From assembly GCF_032773895.1 (NCBI RefSeq), contig NZ_CP120416.1, forward strand, positions 2,478,001-2,542,000: 64,000 bases of DNA, given 5' to 3'. The position numbers and the translations under genes are program-made. The notes under the pieces were generated by a model that saw only the letters and a list, made by a program, of their open reading frames with translations, was not told the origin of the DNA and did no database searches. Below are positions 54,204 through 63,834 of the stretch, in pieces. Every line of letters begins with the position of its first letter. Positions within the stretch are counted from its first letter, which is position 1. This DNA is from Teredinibacter sp. KSP-S5-2 (GTDB taxonomy: Bacteria > Pseudomonadota > Gammaproteobacteria > Pseudomonadales > Cellvibrionaceae).

Positions 54204-54716
54204 TTAAAAACTGAATTCCATCACCTGACAGCTTTTTGCCACCCCAACAGATCTTTTCAGTGTTGGAAATAATTTAGCCGTGCTCACTGCAATTCCCAAC
54301 TCAAGTAACTGTCCTTTATCGAAAACCTGCATCATATAGTCTTCAAGAGGCTGGCCAATCGTTTCATTTAACGAAACTTTGGTAGCATACTCAAAGATCT
54401 CCTTATAGGGAGAGGATAACAACTCCGGTGTGCGAACCGCCTCTTCAATAACCATCCGGTCACACCCGTCTTCCAAAGCCATACGAATATTGAGCTGTAA
54501 GCATTCACCACAGTCCTCCGACTTCATTGCCGCAATCTTAACCACCCAATAGGCCTCTCTACCCAGCAACTCGCGATGAGATGCCAAGGGTCTAAAGCCT
54601 TCAAATTTACTGTATCCGTTTGGCGAGGTCTCCAGTAGCTCACGAATATAGGTGATATCGTAGTCAAAATGATCGCCAAACTCGGTAAGTTCCTTCAGTT
54701 TTTGAGCGTAGGTCAT
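54204..54716 (-). CDS. AhpD-like/carboxymuconolactone decarboxylase-family protein
   Basis: 170 residues, helical. CGEC at 69-72 (EDCGECLQLN) is the AhpD/CMD-type redox pair with its following helix; LASHRELLGREAYWVV is usual in the family. Genes of this type are standard partners of ECF41 sigma factors. It is encoded 14 bp upstream of the sigma factor gene, so the two form an operon under the promoter at 54755-54781. It may detoxify an organic peroxide or an aldehyde-like compound; the substrate is unknown. Confidence 0.85.
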   Translation of the reverse strand: MTYAQKLKELTEFGDHFDYDITYIRELLETSPNGYSKFEGFRPLASHRELLGREAYWVVKIAAMKSEDCGECLQLNIRMALEDGCDRMVIEEAVRTPELLSSPYKEIFEYATKVSLNETIGQPLEDYMMQVFDKGQLLELGIAVSTAKLFPTLKRSVGVAKSCQVMEFSF

Positions 54717-54754
54717 AGATAGAATCTCCAGTTATATTAATCACTCCTACACAA

Positions 54755-54781
54755 GACGAGCCAGGGCAAACAAATGTGACA
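54755..54781 (-). promoter_or_regulatory. ECF41-type promoter
   Basis: Minus strand: TGTCACA (54775-54781), 16-bp spacer, CGTC (54755-54758), 38 bp before the AhpD-like start. This agrees with the ECF41 consensus I recall (TGTCACA, 16-17, CGTC). It should serve the AhpD-like gene and sigma factor, giving positive autoregulation. Confidence 0.8.
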
Positions 54782-54943
54782 CACCAATGGGCGAAGCAGA
54801 ATGAGGGACAGACAGTGGACTGTCAGTAGACATCCATTAACAGGCTAACTTAGCCAGCATTGAAGAAGGAAATGAACAGGGCACGACATCAGCCTTACAT
54901 TGGAAAGATGACAAAGGCAATTGTTGAACAAAAAACCGGCTAA

Positions 54944-54974
54944 ACGACCACAGCCTCGATTTGACCGTGGTCGT
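54944..54974 (-). terminator. hairpin downstream of the 54998 gene
   Basis: ACGACCAC (54944-54951) with GTGGTCGT (54967-54974), loop 15 nt; on the minus strand TTTAGCCGGTTTTTTG follows. It lies 23 bp after the helix-hairpin-helix protein gene. Confidence 0.65.
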
Positions 54975-54997
54975 AAATCAACAAAAAAGACAGGAAA

Positions 54998-55672
54998 TCA
55001 GTATTGGATATCAAAAGTCAATTGACGTGCCGCTTTTACACACCTTTGCGCATCAACAGGACGAAGTCGTTTTATTGGATAAGCAAGCTGTTTCAACACA
55101 TACTGCATTCTCAAATACAGTAAGTCTTCGTTGGTAGAAGCTACCTTCGCAACCGTATCTATGCCTGTTTCATAAATCACTCGACAACAAACCGCACCCG
55201 CCCAGGGAATACGTGACAAGTCCGATAGTTTAACCAGCTCCAGCAAACTTTTTGGTTTTATACCCAAGTGTTGCACTAGGTTTTTCCGTTTTTCCCTTGT
55301 TAACCCAGCTTCAAATAAAGCCCGTGTTGTATCGACGCCTTCTTTTGCCAGCTTTGATACAGCATCAAAATCAACATCCGGAAGAACACCCAATTGCATT
55401 GGTGTCGCTTCCATGCTGTTTATTTGATTTAGCAGTAAACAAAGATACTCCGGTTCTACACCACATTCAGATGAGAATTCGCTGACATGAGCTTTTGAGC
55501 GCAGAGCACTTCGCAATTCAGAGAGGTTTCGGATACCTTGTCGACTAATGGCAGTAAAACGTTTATTGATTTGTTTTTTCAGGGCCGTTCGACTGGGGAG
55601 AAGCTCTTCTTTGGTAAGTTGTTCAAGATAATGACCTAATTCGATACGATCATAGTCGAGGGTATAGCCCAT
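54998..55672 (-). CDS. helix-hairpin-helix (DUF4332-like) protein
   Basis: 224 residues, wholly helical. Its C-terminal half has HhH-like segments (DLSRIPWAGAVCCRVIYETGIDTVAKVAS and LGIKPKSLLELVKLSDLSR), as in DUF4332 and RNA polymerase alpha or DNA repair HhH domains. The N-terminal half (IELGHYLEQLTKEELLPSRTALK) is a separate helical unit. Probably binds DNA or RNA non-specifically; no partner is visible. Monocistronic. Confidence 0.6.
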   Translation of the reverse strand: MGYTLDYDRIELGHYLEQLTKEELLPSRTALKKQINKRFTAISRQGIRNLSELRSALRSKAHVSEFSSECGVEPEYLCLLLNQINSMEATPMQLGVLPDVDFDAVSKLAKEGVDTTRALFEAGLTREKRKNLVQHLGIKPKSLLELVKLSDLSRIPWAGAVCCRVIYETGIDTVAKVASTNEDLLYLRMQYVLKQLAYPIKRLRPVDAQRCVKAARQLTFDIQY

Positions 55673-56373
55673 TGGTATTTCTAGCTCCGAATTGTTCTAA
55701 CATTAATGCCAAAAAGTTATTTTCAATGGCATTGTTTTTGTCCAGTAGACCGCATTAAAAATAACATAAAGCTCATGGATATTTTCTACCTTGAGTAAAG
55801 TTCAGGAAATTACATCTGTCTAGATTCAAAAACAAAAAAACGGGATTAAAATCAAAAAATTGCGCGTTTCAGCACCTTTTCTGCAGCAAAACCACCAAGC
55901 AATAAAACGTCAAACAAAAGATATTTTCCTTCGATACATATAGTTTCATACCAAATTAAATTTTATAAAAATTTTGTTGAATATTTTTGACAGCCAACCA
56001 ATACCATTTAGGGATGGGTCTTATGTCTGGCAAGAAACTCAAGCCTTAATGGACACACAAAAAAGCCCTAGTTGTGACAGAGGACACACAAGAGACAGAG
56101 ATAAAAGAAAGCGGAAATAAATGGTCAAACAACACAGTCTTTTCGATGAGAACTCTTATCATTTTCAGCGGTCATCAAAAGTCGATCCTAGGCATAGAAA
56201 ACACAACGCCATCATAATGACGTCATGAAATTGTCGACAGAAGGTAGAACCTTTGCGTATTACCGCCCAAGAGCAACCGCTTCGAACAGCTACACTTTAA
56301 AGAATCCAGCAGACGCTTTTTTCCGTAGATACAAACAAGTCCGATGCATTTGTGATTTGAAGGATATGAAGTA
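55673..56373. other. 701-bp region with at most one tiny ORF
   Basis: AT-rich stretch between divergent genes. It holds runs of A, a TGACGTCA palindrome near 56218 and a candidate 35-codon ORF at 56121-56228. I see no RNA gene or repeat array. The promoters of both neighbouring genes must lie within it. Confidence 0.4.
56121..56228 (+). CDS. possible 35-residue peptide
   Basis: ATG to TGA reading MVKQHSLFDENSYHFQRS, then a basic end. It lies alone in a 700-bp gap and AAAGCGG upstream is a poor ribosome site. Basic and aromatic composition could be coding; no family known. Low confidence. Confidence 0.2.
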   Translation: MVKQHSLFDENSYHFQRSSKVDPRHRKHNAIIMTS

Positions 56374-56790
56374 ATGAACCATATAAAGACAGTGACTGAC
56401 CTATTCGGGTTTTTAGGGTTATTGCCATTTATTGCCTACCCTTTATATGTGCTTCTTCTAAACCCGGTTTCTACACTGATAGATGAGTACTATACCACAT
56501 ACGGTTTGGCAATTATCTGTTTTATGACTGGAACCTGGTGGGGACAAGGACTTGCTGAAAACTATAAGCCAATAGTCGTTTCTGCTCTCCTATTTGCATT
56601 AGCTTTAGTCTGCTATCTTCTTTTTTATGAATACTGGCTACTCATTGGTGGCATTCTTCTTTTACTACTATTTGCTCTGGAACGATTTACAAGTATTTTA
56701 CAGGGGCCAAGCGTGGAATATCAGAAGCTTCGGTTTACTCTCACTCTTGGCACCAGTTCATCTCTTGTTCTCAGCCACTTTGTAACCTAA
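56374..56790 (+). CDS. DUF3429-like membrane protein
   Basis: 138 residues, about five membrane segments. YTTYGLAIICFMTGTWWGQGLAENY is the DUF3429 element (a Gly-rich FxxGxxWG helix), and LIGGILLLLLFALERF is the fourth. Role unknown. It ends six bases before the convergent gene at 56797; no terminator is visible. Confidence 0.65.
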   Translation: MNHIKTVTDLFGFLGLLPFIAYPLYVLLLNPVSTLIDEYYTTYGLAIICFMTGTWWGQGLAENYKPIVVSALLFALALVCYLLFYEYWLLIGGILLLLLFALERFTSILQGPSVEYQKLRFTLTLGTSSSLVLSHFVT

Positions 56791-56796
56791 TACCCA

Positions 56797-57909
56797 CTAT
56801 CCGGCCAGTTTGGCGGCCATCTTTCTTAGTTCTTTATTGTCAGTAATATTTGATATCTGATTTAGCAAGTGAGAATACTTTCCAGACTCCGGATGCAAGC
56901 CCAGATAACGACACGCTAAAATCTGAAAATCCAGATTTTCTGTTCGAGATTCGTTGGCCAAATAAGGCGATCTCAACCGCGTAACAACCTTCTCTTCAAA
57001 CTCGGCAAAATAAATATTTTCCTTTACAGCTTTTTCAAGCGCCAAGATAGCCAGTTGATCTGAAGAGTGATCAATGAGACGCAAGATATAAGCCTGATCC
57101 TCAGTAAATCTTTGATTCATATAATCCCGGCTATTTTTTACTTTCTCCAACTCAGCCATATAACCAAAGCTTTCCAGCTTTTCTCCCGCTATCAATCGAA
57201 CACTTTCGGACTTGGCATGTTCACTCATTTCAACCAATACGGCTTTGAATGCACCTCTCTCAGGGTGATAACTTAAGTATTCAGCACCTTGTTTAACCAG
57301 ACCCAGCTGCACTTCATCTACATTCAACTCATTGTATCCTTGCAACATATTGACAACCCAGTTATCAAGAATATTGAAGTAGCTTCCCGATTCCACCGCA
57401 TGTTTAACCCCGTATGTTTTGAAGTTGATATTGTCATGGGAAACGAGACGCATAATGAATGCTTCTGTTGGAGAGTTGGTTGCCTTACGATATTTTTTGC
57501 TTTTTTGTAAAAGATTAAACTCCACGAACTCCATATAGGAATCCAAAGCAGGAGCTATTTCGTTCTTTATTTTTTTTGACCGGGCGTTTCTGTGAACTTG
57601 ATCAACAAAATTATAATATTTGTATTGACCGCTAGCGATTAAAGCTTTTGACCCTAGAACAATTTCATCACGAACTATTTTACTACGACTTTTTCCGTTA
57701 AAAGCGGCAAAGACATTATCCTGTATTTGGTCGAGTACTGCAGCATCCCTTTCCCCACCTAACTCAGCAACCGACCGATACACTTCAACTTTATCCTGAT
57801 AATCTCCATTTTTTAACACGTTTAGCATCCAGTCTACTGATTCCGCCGACACAAGACTGGAAACAAAAACCAAATAAATCACTACCACATAGCGATATAG
57901 ATTATTCAC
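56797..57909 (-). CDS. exported helical-repeat protein, unknown
   Basis: 370 residues from the GTG at 57909, which follows AAGGG and gives a signal peptide (NNLYRYVVVIYLVFVSSLVSA). The mature part is helical with HEAT-like pairs (DWMLNVLKNGDYQDKVEVYRSV, YILRLIDHSSDQLAILALEKAV, YLGLHPESGKYSHLLNQI). No catalytic motif. An upstream ATG at 57951 is possible but less favoured. Probably periplasmic; role unknown. Confidence 0.55.
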   Translation of the reverse strand: MNNLYRYVVVIYLVFVSSLVSAESVDWMLNVLKNGDYQDKVEVYRSVAELGGERDAAVLDQIQDNVFAAFNGKSRSKIVRDEIVLGSKALIASGQYKYYNFVDQVHRNARSKKIKNEIAPALDSYMEFVEFNLLQKSKKYRKATNSPTEAFIMRLVSHDNINFKTYGVKHAVESGSYFNILDNWVVNMLQGYNELNVDEVQLGLVKQGAEYLSYHPERGAFKAVLVEMSEHAKSESVRLIAGEKLESFGYMAELEKVKNSRDYMNQRFTEDQAYILRLIDHSSDQLAILALEKAVKENIYFAEFEEKVVTRLRSPYLANESRTENLDFQILACRYLGLHPESGKYSHLLNQISNITDNKELRKMAAKLAG

Positions 57910-58276
57910 GACCCGACCCTTATTAGTTTTTTGTTTGCAAAGAATAAACAATGATTTTTATTATTTTTCTTACAATGCACTGCCGATGATACATGAAAGA
58001 ATGGCACGTATTGCATTAAAAGAAATAAGACGAAAACGCCTGTACGATTTTATTATCTATTAAAAAACAGCTCGCATATTGTACCAAATCAAAAGTCTGC
58101 TTTTAACAGAAAGATGTAAAAGCCAAAAGATATCTGATGCATTTTTACATACTTTTACAAAATCTATCTTGGGTCGCACAAAAGGAAATAGCTTTGTATA
58201 AAGAATGAAATGACAAAAGTTCGCCATACCGGCAAATCAACAGACAAAGTCTTTTGTTCAACGAAATATTTACGAC
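57910..58276. other. 367-bp gap with an inverted repeat
   Basis: AT-rich, no gene. ATGTAAAA (58114-58121) and TTTTACAT (58143-58150) form a spaced inverted repeat, and another TTTTACA follows at 58153. It could be an operator, but neither neighbour points to a regulator for it. Confidence 0.4.
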
Positions 58277-59158
58277 TTACTTGTGTAATAACTGCCAAAT
58301 TCGTGAAGCTACCGGCCCGGCGGAACTCGTCGCCATTCTTACAACGTGCACTTCAACAAACGCATTGCCGCCAAGATCCTCAATGACAATTTTTTTGAGA
58401 ATGCCACTTTTGAGCTCCTGCTCCACCAAGTGTTCAGGGATCGCTCCCCAACCTGCTCCTGCACACAAAAGTGCTTTCTGGCTAAACAAGTCATCGGTTT
58501 TGATAATGGAGATCCCATCGGAGAAGAAAACTGTATCTGAGTCGACATCCAACTCAAAAGACTTCGGCATAATTTGGGGGATGTGGCTTAACCGAGTTTT
58601 GGTTATTCCCTGGCTGGTATCAAAATCGACCAAATCCCGATGAAGAACATCGATTAAACGCATGTCGGAAAATACCGTTGTTTCGAAATCACCAAAAGAG
58701 AGAAAGGTCGGTAACCAAGGTGATATTGCGATATCAACTTCGCCTTTAAGCAGGCTATTGAGCGCCCCGAGTCGCTCCTTACCGGAGACATGCAATTCGG
58801 TCATAGGAAACTCGGATTTTACCTCCTTAATCACATTAAAGAGCTCATCAGCGGCAGTGGACACATCGTAGGCAATGCTAACCTCCTTCTCGATTCCCGC
58901 TGCGAGATGGGAAGCATAGCTACGCAAAATCGACTGCTGCCGATGCATGATACGAAAATGCCGCAGTAGCTTCTCCCCTTCTGGAGTGAGCTCCAGGCGG
59001 TATTTACTCCGGGATAACAAGGGAACGCCGAGGGATTCTTCTAGCTTCTTGAGTGCTATGGATATTGCCGGCTGGGTTTTATGCAGAACTTCTGCTGCTT
59101 TCGACAGACTTCCAGTATCTACTACAGTAATGAAAAACCGAATCTGCTCCAGGTTCAT
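58277..59158 (-). CDS. LysR-family transcriptional regulator
   Basis: 293 residues from the ATG at 59158 (MNLEQIRFFITVVD). HTH with SLSKAAEVLHKTQPAISIALKKLEE; the effector domain has FPMTELHVSGKERLGALNSLLKGEVDIAISPW. It is divergent from the RND efflux operon (112-bp gap containing ATCTAGTGAGAT, a candidate LysR-type site at 59177-59188), so control of that pump is likely. The inducer is unknown. Confidence 0.92.
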   Translation of the reverse strand: MNLEQIRFFITVVDTGSLSKAAEVLHKTQPAISIALKKLEESLGVPLLSRSKYRLELTPEGEKLLRHFRIMHRQQSILRSYASHLAAGIEKEVSIAYDVSTAADELFNVIKEVKSEFPMTELHVSGKERLGALNSLLKGEVDIAISPWLPTFLSFGDFETTVFSDMRLIDVLHRDLVDFDTSQGITKTRLSHIPQIMPKSFELDVDSDTVFFSDGISIIKTDDLFSQKALLCAGAGWGAIPEHLVEQELKSGILKKIVIEDLGGNAFVEVHVVRMATSSAGPVASRIWQLLHK

Positions 59159-59270
59159 ATAAACAACACTTAACATCTAGTGAGATAACATTAAATATTA
59201 TTTTACACCCTCCACAGCTACTATGCGACTCATTATCAGTGCCCGCGTCCGCGAGTGAGGAGCAGAGTAC

Positions 59271-59567
59271 ATGTGCAACAATGGCGAACACATCATTAAA
59301 GCCGTTACACAGCATTTTGTTGAACACCAAATCCCCAGAGCCCAGCTTCTGGCCGAAAAAGTGGAACAAAATGAAATGCTCGATAATGAAGAAATTGCAT
59401 TCTTGAATGAGTTTATTGAAGAACACAATCTGATCACTCCCCTTCTTGCACGGCAACCCGCATTTCAGCAAACCGCTCTTGATACCATCGAGATGGTCAA
59501 ACGAGTGGTTAAAGTTGCGAATGAGAATAAACAAGTTTTACAACATACAACTAAGGACCCCGAATGA
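59271..59567 (+). CDS. small protein co-translated with the RND pump, unknown
   Basis: 98 residues with GGAG nine bases before the ATG. Two or three helices (FVEHQIPRAQLLAEKVEQNE, DTIEMVKRVVKVANENKQV), no signal peptide. Its stop overlaps the MFP start (ATGA), so expression is coupled to the pump. No family recognised. It may be an accessory subunit or regulator; a role in the pump is inference from the overlap only. Confidence 0.65.
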   Translation: MCNNGEHIIKAVTQHFVEHQIPRAQLLAEKVEQNEMLDNEEIAFLNEFIEEHNLITPLLARQPAFQQTALDTIEMVKRVVKVANENKQVLQHTTKDPE

Positions 59568-60646
59568 CCAAATTCAATAAACGTTTACTAGTATTTTGCA
59601 TACTTCCGTTCATCGTTTTAGGTTGTGACAATAAACAAGACGTTCAAACCATAGAAGTTGCCCGCCCGGTGAAAACGCAAATCATTGGCAGCGAACACGC
59701 GTCGCCCATCCGGAAGTTTCCCGCCGTAGTTGAGGCAACAGAAGACGCGGAGATGACATTTAAGGTTTCCGGCGAATTAACCGAGCTTCTGGTAAGAGCT
59801 GGAGATAAAGTCGAGCAAGGACAAACACTCGCCCGCCTGGATCAGAAGGACTACCGGATCGCCTACGATCAGGCAAAAGCAAACTACGATTTAGCCGAGT
59901 CCCAGTTTTCCCGCATCGAATCAATGCACGAAAAGGGACTGATATCAGCCTCAGACTACGATCAATCGAAAGCGCAGCTGCAAGTATCAAAAGCAGCTCT
60001 GGATTCGGCAAAACTCAATCTGGACTATACCGAGCTAAAAGCCCCTTTTTCCGGCTACGTATCCAAGCTTTTTATCGACAATTACGAAAATATTCTTGCT
60101 AAACAACCCATCCTTCACCTCGTTTCACTCGGCACGATTGACATTGCCATTCAGGTACCGGAAGAGATCATGTCCCGGGCGAAGAAAAACCTCCAATACA
60201 ACCCGCAAGTCTATTTTGATTCCCATAAAGAACGACAATATAAAGCGGATATAAAAGAGTTTGATACGCAAAGCGACCCGGCAACCAACACATTTAAGGT
60301 TGTTTTTTCCTTACCGCACCCTGATGAATTTAATGTCCTTCCCGGTATGACGGCTACAGTTCTGGTCGATATGAATATCGTTTTGGAAAAGCCCATGACC
60401 CCAATCATTTTACCGAGTCACGCTATATTCAGTGATAAAGACACACCAGACGCCCAAAGTTACGTGTGGTTGGTTGGTAATGATATGCGTTTAAAGAAAA
60501 CGGCTGTAAAAACCGGTGATTTTACCGGAGACGGTATCAATATTCTGGACGGGTTAAAACTTGGTGACACTGTCGTAGTTGCCGGCGTTCATCGCTTAAC
60601 CGAAAACCAGTTAGTCAGCTTCTGGCATCAGGAACGGGGGCTATAA
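59564..60646 (+). CDS. RND efflux membrane-fusion lipoprotein
   Basis: 360 residues with a lipoprotein signal (FIVLGC, Cys21). HlyD-like layout: first lipoyl half VVEATEDAEMTFKVSGELTELLVRAGDKVEQGQTLARLD, coiled-coil hairpin QFSRIESMHEKGLISASDYDQSKAQLQVSKAALDSAKLNLDYTELKAPFSGYV, beta barrel and membrane-proximal part (about 190-355). It links the RND pump below to an outer-membrane channel; no TolC-like gene is present, so an unlinked channel is probably used. Confidence 0.93.
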   Translation: MTKFNKRLLVFCILPFIVLGCDNKQDVQTIEVARPVKTQIIGSEHASPIRKFPAVVEATEDAEMTFKVSGELTELLVRAGDKVEQGQTLARLDQKDYRIAYDQAKANYDLAESQFSRIESMHEKGLISASDYDQSKAQLQVSKAALDSAKLNLDYTELKAPFSGYVSKLFIDNYENILAKQPILHLVSLGTIDIAIQVPEEIMSRAKKNLQYNPQVYFDSHKERQYKADIKEFDTQSDPATNTFKVVFSLPHPDEFNVLPGMTATVLVDMNIVLEKPMTPIILPSHAIFSDKDTPDAQSYVWLVGNDMRLKKTAVKTGDFTGDGINILDGLKLGDTVVVAGVHRLTENQLVSFWHQERGL

Positions 60647-60649
60647 CAG

Positions 60650-63600
60650 ATGGACATCGCCCGTTATTTTATTACCAATAAAACCACCAGCTGGCTTGTT
60701 ACCGCCATTTTACTCTTGGGTGGGGCCATTGCATTTTTCGGCCTCGGTCGCCTTGAAGATCCGCAATTTACCATCAAGCAGGCAATGGTGGTAACGCTGT
60801 ATCCCGGTGCTTCTCCAATGCAGGTTGAAGAGGAAGTGACCTATCCCATCGAAAATGCGATTCAACAACTCCCCTATGTCGACAATGTTAAATCCTATTC
60901 AACTGCAGGTTTGTCTCAGGTTATGGTGGAAATGCATAGCCACTACCGTAAGAACGACTTACAGCAAATATGGGATGAATTACGTCGGAAAATAAATGAC
61001 CTCACGCCTAACCTCCCCCCTGGCGTAAATCCTCCAATGGTGGAAGATGACTTTGGCGATGTGTTTGGCATTCTGATTGCGGTTACAGGGGAAGGATACA
61101 ATCAACACGACTTAAGTAATTACGTAGATTATTTACGTAGAGAACTTGTTCTGGTCGAAGGTGTTGGCAAAGTTGATGTACAGGGCAAGCAACAGGAGCA
61201 GGTAATTGTCGAGATATCACGAGCCAAACTGTCGTCTTTTGGCATATCTCCAGACCGCTTAAGTCAAATTCTCAATACACAAAACCAGGTATCAAATGCT
61301 GGGCGAGTCTCTGTCGGTTCAGAGATTATTCGCTTTCATCCAACGGGTGAATTTCAATCTGTTGAAGAACTGGAATCACTGATTATCAGTAACCCCGGTG
61401 CAGCGGAACTTATCTACCTAGGGGACGTTGCAAAAATATCACGCGATTTTATAGAAATCCCCGACAATGTTGTCCGATACAACGGCAAGCCAACATTATT
61501 GATCGGTATTTCTTTTTCACCCGGCGTGAACGTAGTCGATATTGGTCACGCCATTGACGAACGTATTCAAGAACTGGATAGCTCGCGCCCGGCAGGTATG
61601 GATCTTGAGTACATATACAATCAACCCAATGAAGTTGACCGTTCAGTCTCTGATTTTATTCTTAACCTGGTTCAAGCTGTTGCTATTGTAATCGTTGTCC
61701 TGTTTATTTTTATGGGCATGAGATCAGGCATATTAATCGGCTTCATCCTATTAGTTACAGTATTCGGCTCATTCATCTTCATGAAACAAATGGATATTGA
61801 ATTACAGCGAATTTCGCTCGGCGCACTCATTATTGCTCTTGGAATGCTGGTCGATAATGCCATTGTCATTACGGAAGGCATACTCATTGGTATTCAAAGA
61901 AAGATGAGCAAAATCGACGCGGCATCCCTCATTGTCCGACAAACAAAATGGCCCCTACTGGGTGCGACCATCATTGCAGTTTGCGCGTTTGCTCCTATTG
62001 GTTTGTCCTCTGATGCTACTGGCGAATTTGCCGGTAGTTTGTTCTGGGTGTTACTCATATCGCTGTTACTCAGCTGGGTCACAGCAATTACAGTGACACC
62101 TTTTTTTGCCGATTTTATTTTTGCTGAAGCCAAGCAAAACAACCTTGCCGAAAATATCGATATCGATCCCTATAGTGGTACCCTATTCGTCTGGTATAAA
62201 AAGCTATTATCTTTCTCGCTTAAACATGCTGTACTTACCTGTATCGTAATGGTTGCATTGCTTGTGGCATCTGTCTTGGGTTTTGGCATGATCAAGCAAT
62301 CCTTCTTCCCGCCATCCACCACGCCTATGTTCATGCTTGACCTGTGGTATCGACAAGGCACAGATATCCGTAGTAACAGCAAAATAACGGAGGAAATTGA
62401 AAATCATCTACTTGGTCAGCCCGGCGTTGAGCAGATTTCCACAACAGTTGGACGTGGTGCCACTCGGTTTATGTTGACCTATGAGACCGAAAAATATTAC
62501 GAAAGCTATTCGCAGTTGATTATTCGTATGTCAGATTTGGAATCTATCGATGCACAACTGCCTAAACTCATCGAGCACATGAATAATCAGCATCCTGAGG
62601 TGGCCTATAAAATCAAACGTCTGGAAGTTGGCCCGTCTACGGATGCAAAAATCGAAGCAAGATTTACCGGCCCCGATCCGGCAGTATTGCGAGAATTAGC
62701 CGATCAGACTCAGACAATTTTCAAAAGCCATCCTGATGCACGCAATATACGTCACGACTGGCGACAGTTAACCAAAGTGCTACGCCCGGAGTTTAATGAA
62801 CCAGCAGCAAGACGGGTTGGTATCAGCAAACAAGATCTCGATAGTTTATTGTTGATGAGTTTTAACGGTATACCTGTCGGTCTTTATCGAGATGGTACCG
62901 ACTTACTACCCATTGTTATTCGCCCTCCCGAAGAGGAAAGAACAACGATAAACAGTTTGAAAGACCTGCAAATATATAGTGCAGCGGCTAACCAGTATAT
63001 TCCAATTACGCAAGTGGTGAGTGAATTCAAACTGCAATACGAAAACCCGATTATTGTTCGTCGCGACCGAAAACGCACGCTCACGGTTCTTGCTGACCCG
63101 AGTATTCTGGGAGAAAAGACCGCTGCGGATTTGTTTAGCGAACTTCGACCAAAAATCGAAGCCATCCCCTTGCCTGAAGGTTATAAACTTGAATGGGGTG
63201 GAGAATATGAAGCGTCAACAGATGCCCAGGTCGCGGTATTTAGCGCCCTCCCCCTCGGCTATATCATCATGTTTATCATTACCGTCCTGCTGTTTAACTC
63301 ATTCAGATCTGCAGGTGTAATTTGGGTTACGGTTCCGCTCGCCATGATAGGTGTTACATCTGGCTTACTTATCACTAATCAACCCTTTACGTTTATGGCA
63401 CTTCTTGGCTTCCTGAGCTTATCGGGCATGATGATTAAAAATGGTATTGTTCTTGTCGAACAAATTGCGATTGAGCTGGAAGATGGTAAGTCGGTAAAAG
63501 ATGCTCTATTTGATGCGGGTGTAAGTCGTGTCCGGCCGGTATCCATGGCAGCTGTCACAACCATATTGGGTATGATTCCTTTACTATTCGATGCTTTCTT

Positions 63601-63706
63601 TGTCAGCATGGCCGTAGTAATCATGTTTGGGTTGGGCTTTGCAACAGTGCTCACCCTGATCTTTGTTCCAGTCGCCTATAAAATTATTTATAAGGTTGAT
63701 TATTAA
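60650..63706 (+). CDS. RND-family efflux pump inner-membrane protein
   Basis: 1018 residues, 12 membrane helices with two large periplasmic parts, as in AcrB/MexB-like pumps. GALIIALGMLVDNAIVITEGI is the TM4 motif with the Asp-Asn pair, FPPSTTPMFMLDLW and GVEQISTTVGRGATRFM lie in the porter domain, and LLGFLSLSGMMIKNGIVLVEQI in TM10. It is closest to the HAE1-like branch of marine gammaproteobacteria; substrate unknown. It begins three bases after the MFP stop. A strong terminator follows, closing the operon of small protein, MFP and pump. Confidence 0.93.
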   Translation: MDIARYFITNKTTSWLVTAILLLGGAIAFFGLGRLEDPQFTIKQAMVVTLYPGASPMQVEEEVTYPIENAIQQLPYVDNVKSYSTAGLSQVMVEMHSHYRKNDLQQIWDELRRKINDLTPNLPPGVNPPMVEDDFGDVFGILIAVTGEGYNQHDLSNYVDYLRRELVLVEGVGKVDVQGKQQEQVIVEISRAKLSSFGISPDRLSQILNTQNQVSNAGRVSVGSEIIRFHPTGEFQSVEELESLIISNPGAAELIYLGDVAKISRDFIEIPDNVVRYNGKPTLLIGISFSPGVNVVDIGHAIDERIQELDSSRPAGMDLEYIYNQPNEVDRSVSDFILNLVQAVAIVIVVLFIFMGMRSGILIGFILLVTVFGSFIFMKQMDIELQRISLGALIIALGMLVDNAIVITEGILIGIQRKMSKIDAASLIVRQTKWPLLGATIIAVCAFAPIGLSSDATGEFAGSLFWVLLISLLLSWVTAITVTPFFADFIFAEAKQNNLAENIDIDPYSGTLFVWYKKLLSFSLKHAVLTCIVMVALLVASVLGFGMIKQSFFPPSTTPMFMLDLWYRQGTDIRSNSKITEEIENHLLGQPGVEQISTTVGRGATRFMLTYETEKYYESYSQLIIRMSDLESIDAQLPKLIEHMNNQHPEVAYKIKRLEVGPSTDAKIEARFTGPDPAVLRELADQTQTIFKSHPDARNIRHDWRQLTKVLRPEFNEPAARRVGISKQDLDSLLLMSFNGIPVGLYRDGTDLLPIVIRPPEEERTTINSLKDLQIYSAAANQYIPITQVVSEFKLQYENPIIVRRDRKRTLTVLADPSILGEKTAADLFSELRPKIEAIPLPEGYKLEWGGEYEASTDAQVAVFSALPLGYIIMFIITVLLFNSFRSAGVIWVTVPLAMIGVTSGLLITNQPFTFMALLGFLSLSGMMIKNGIVLVEQIAIELEDGKSVKDALFDAGVSRVRPVSMAAVTTILGMIPLLFDAFFVSMAVVIMFGLGFATVLTLIFVPVAYKIIYKVDY

Positions 63707-63742
63707 CGAAAGTAAAATCGACCAACACTGGAGGCGACAACC

Positions 63743-63768
63743 TTGAGCACCCTAATGAGGGTGCTCAA
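63743..63768 (+). terminator. terminator of the RND operon
   Basis: A perfect 11-bp stem, TTGAGCACCCT (63743-63753) and AGGGTGCTCAA (63758-63768), with an AATG tetraloop; CTTTAATATTTA follows. It lies 37 bp after the pump gene and may also end the convergent GGDEF gene. Confidence 0.9.
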
Positions 63769-63834
63769 CTTTAATATTTAACTGCATAAAAAAGCACTAT
63801 GTCAGCAAATTTTTAATCCCCTATGCTGGATAAG

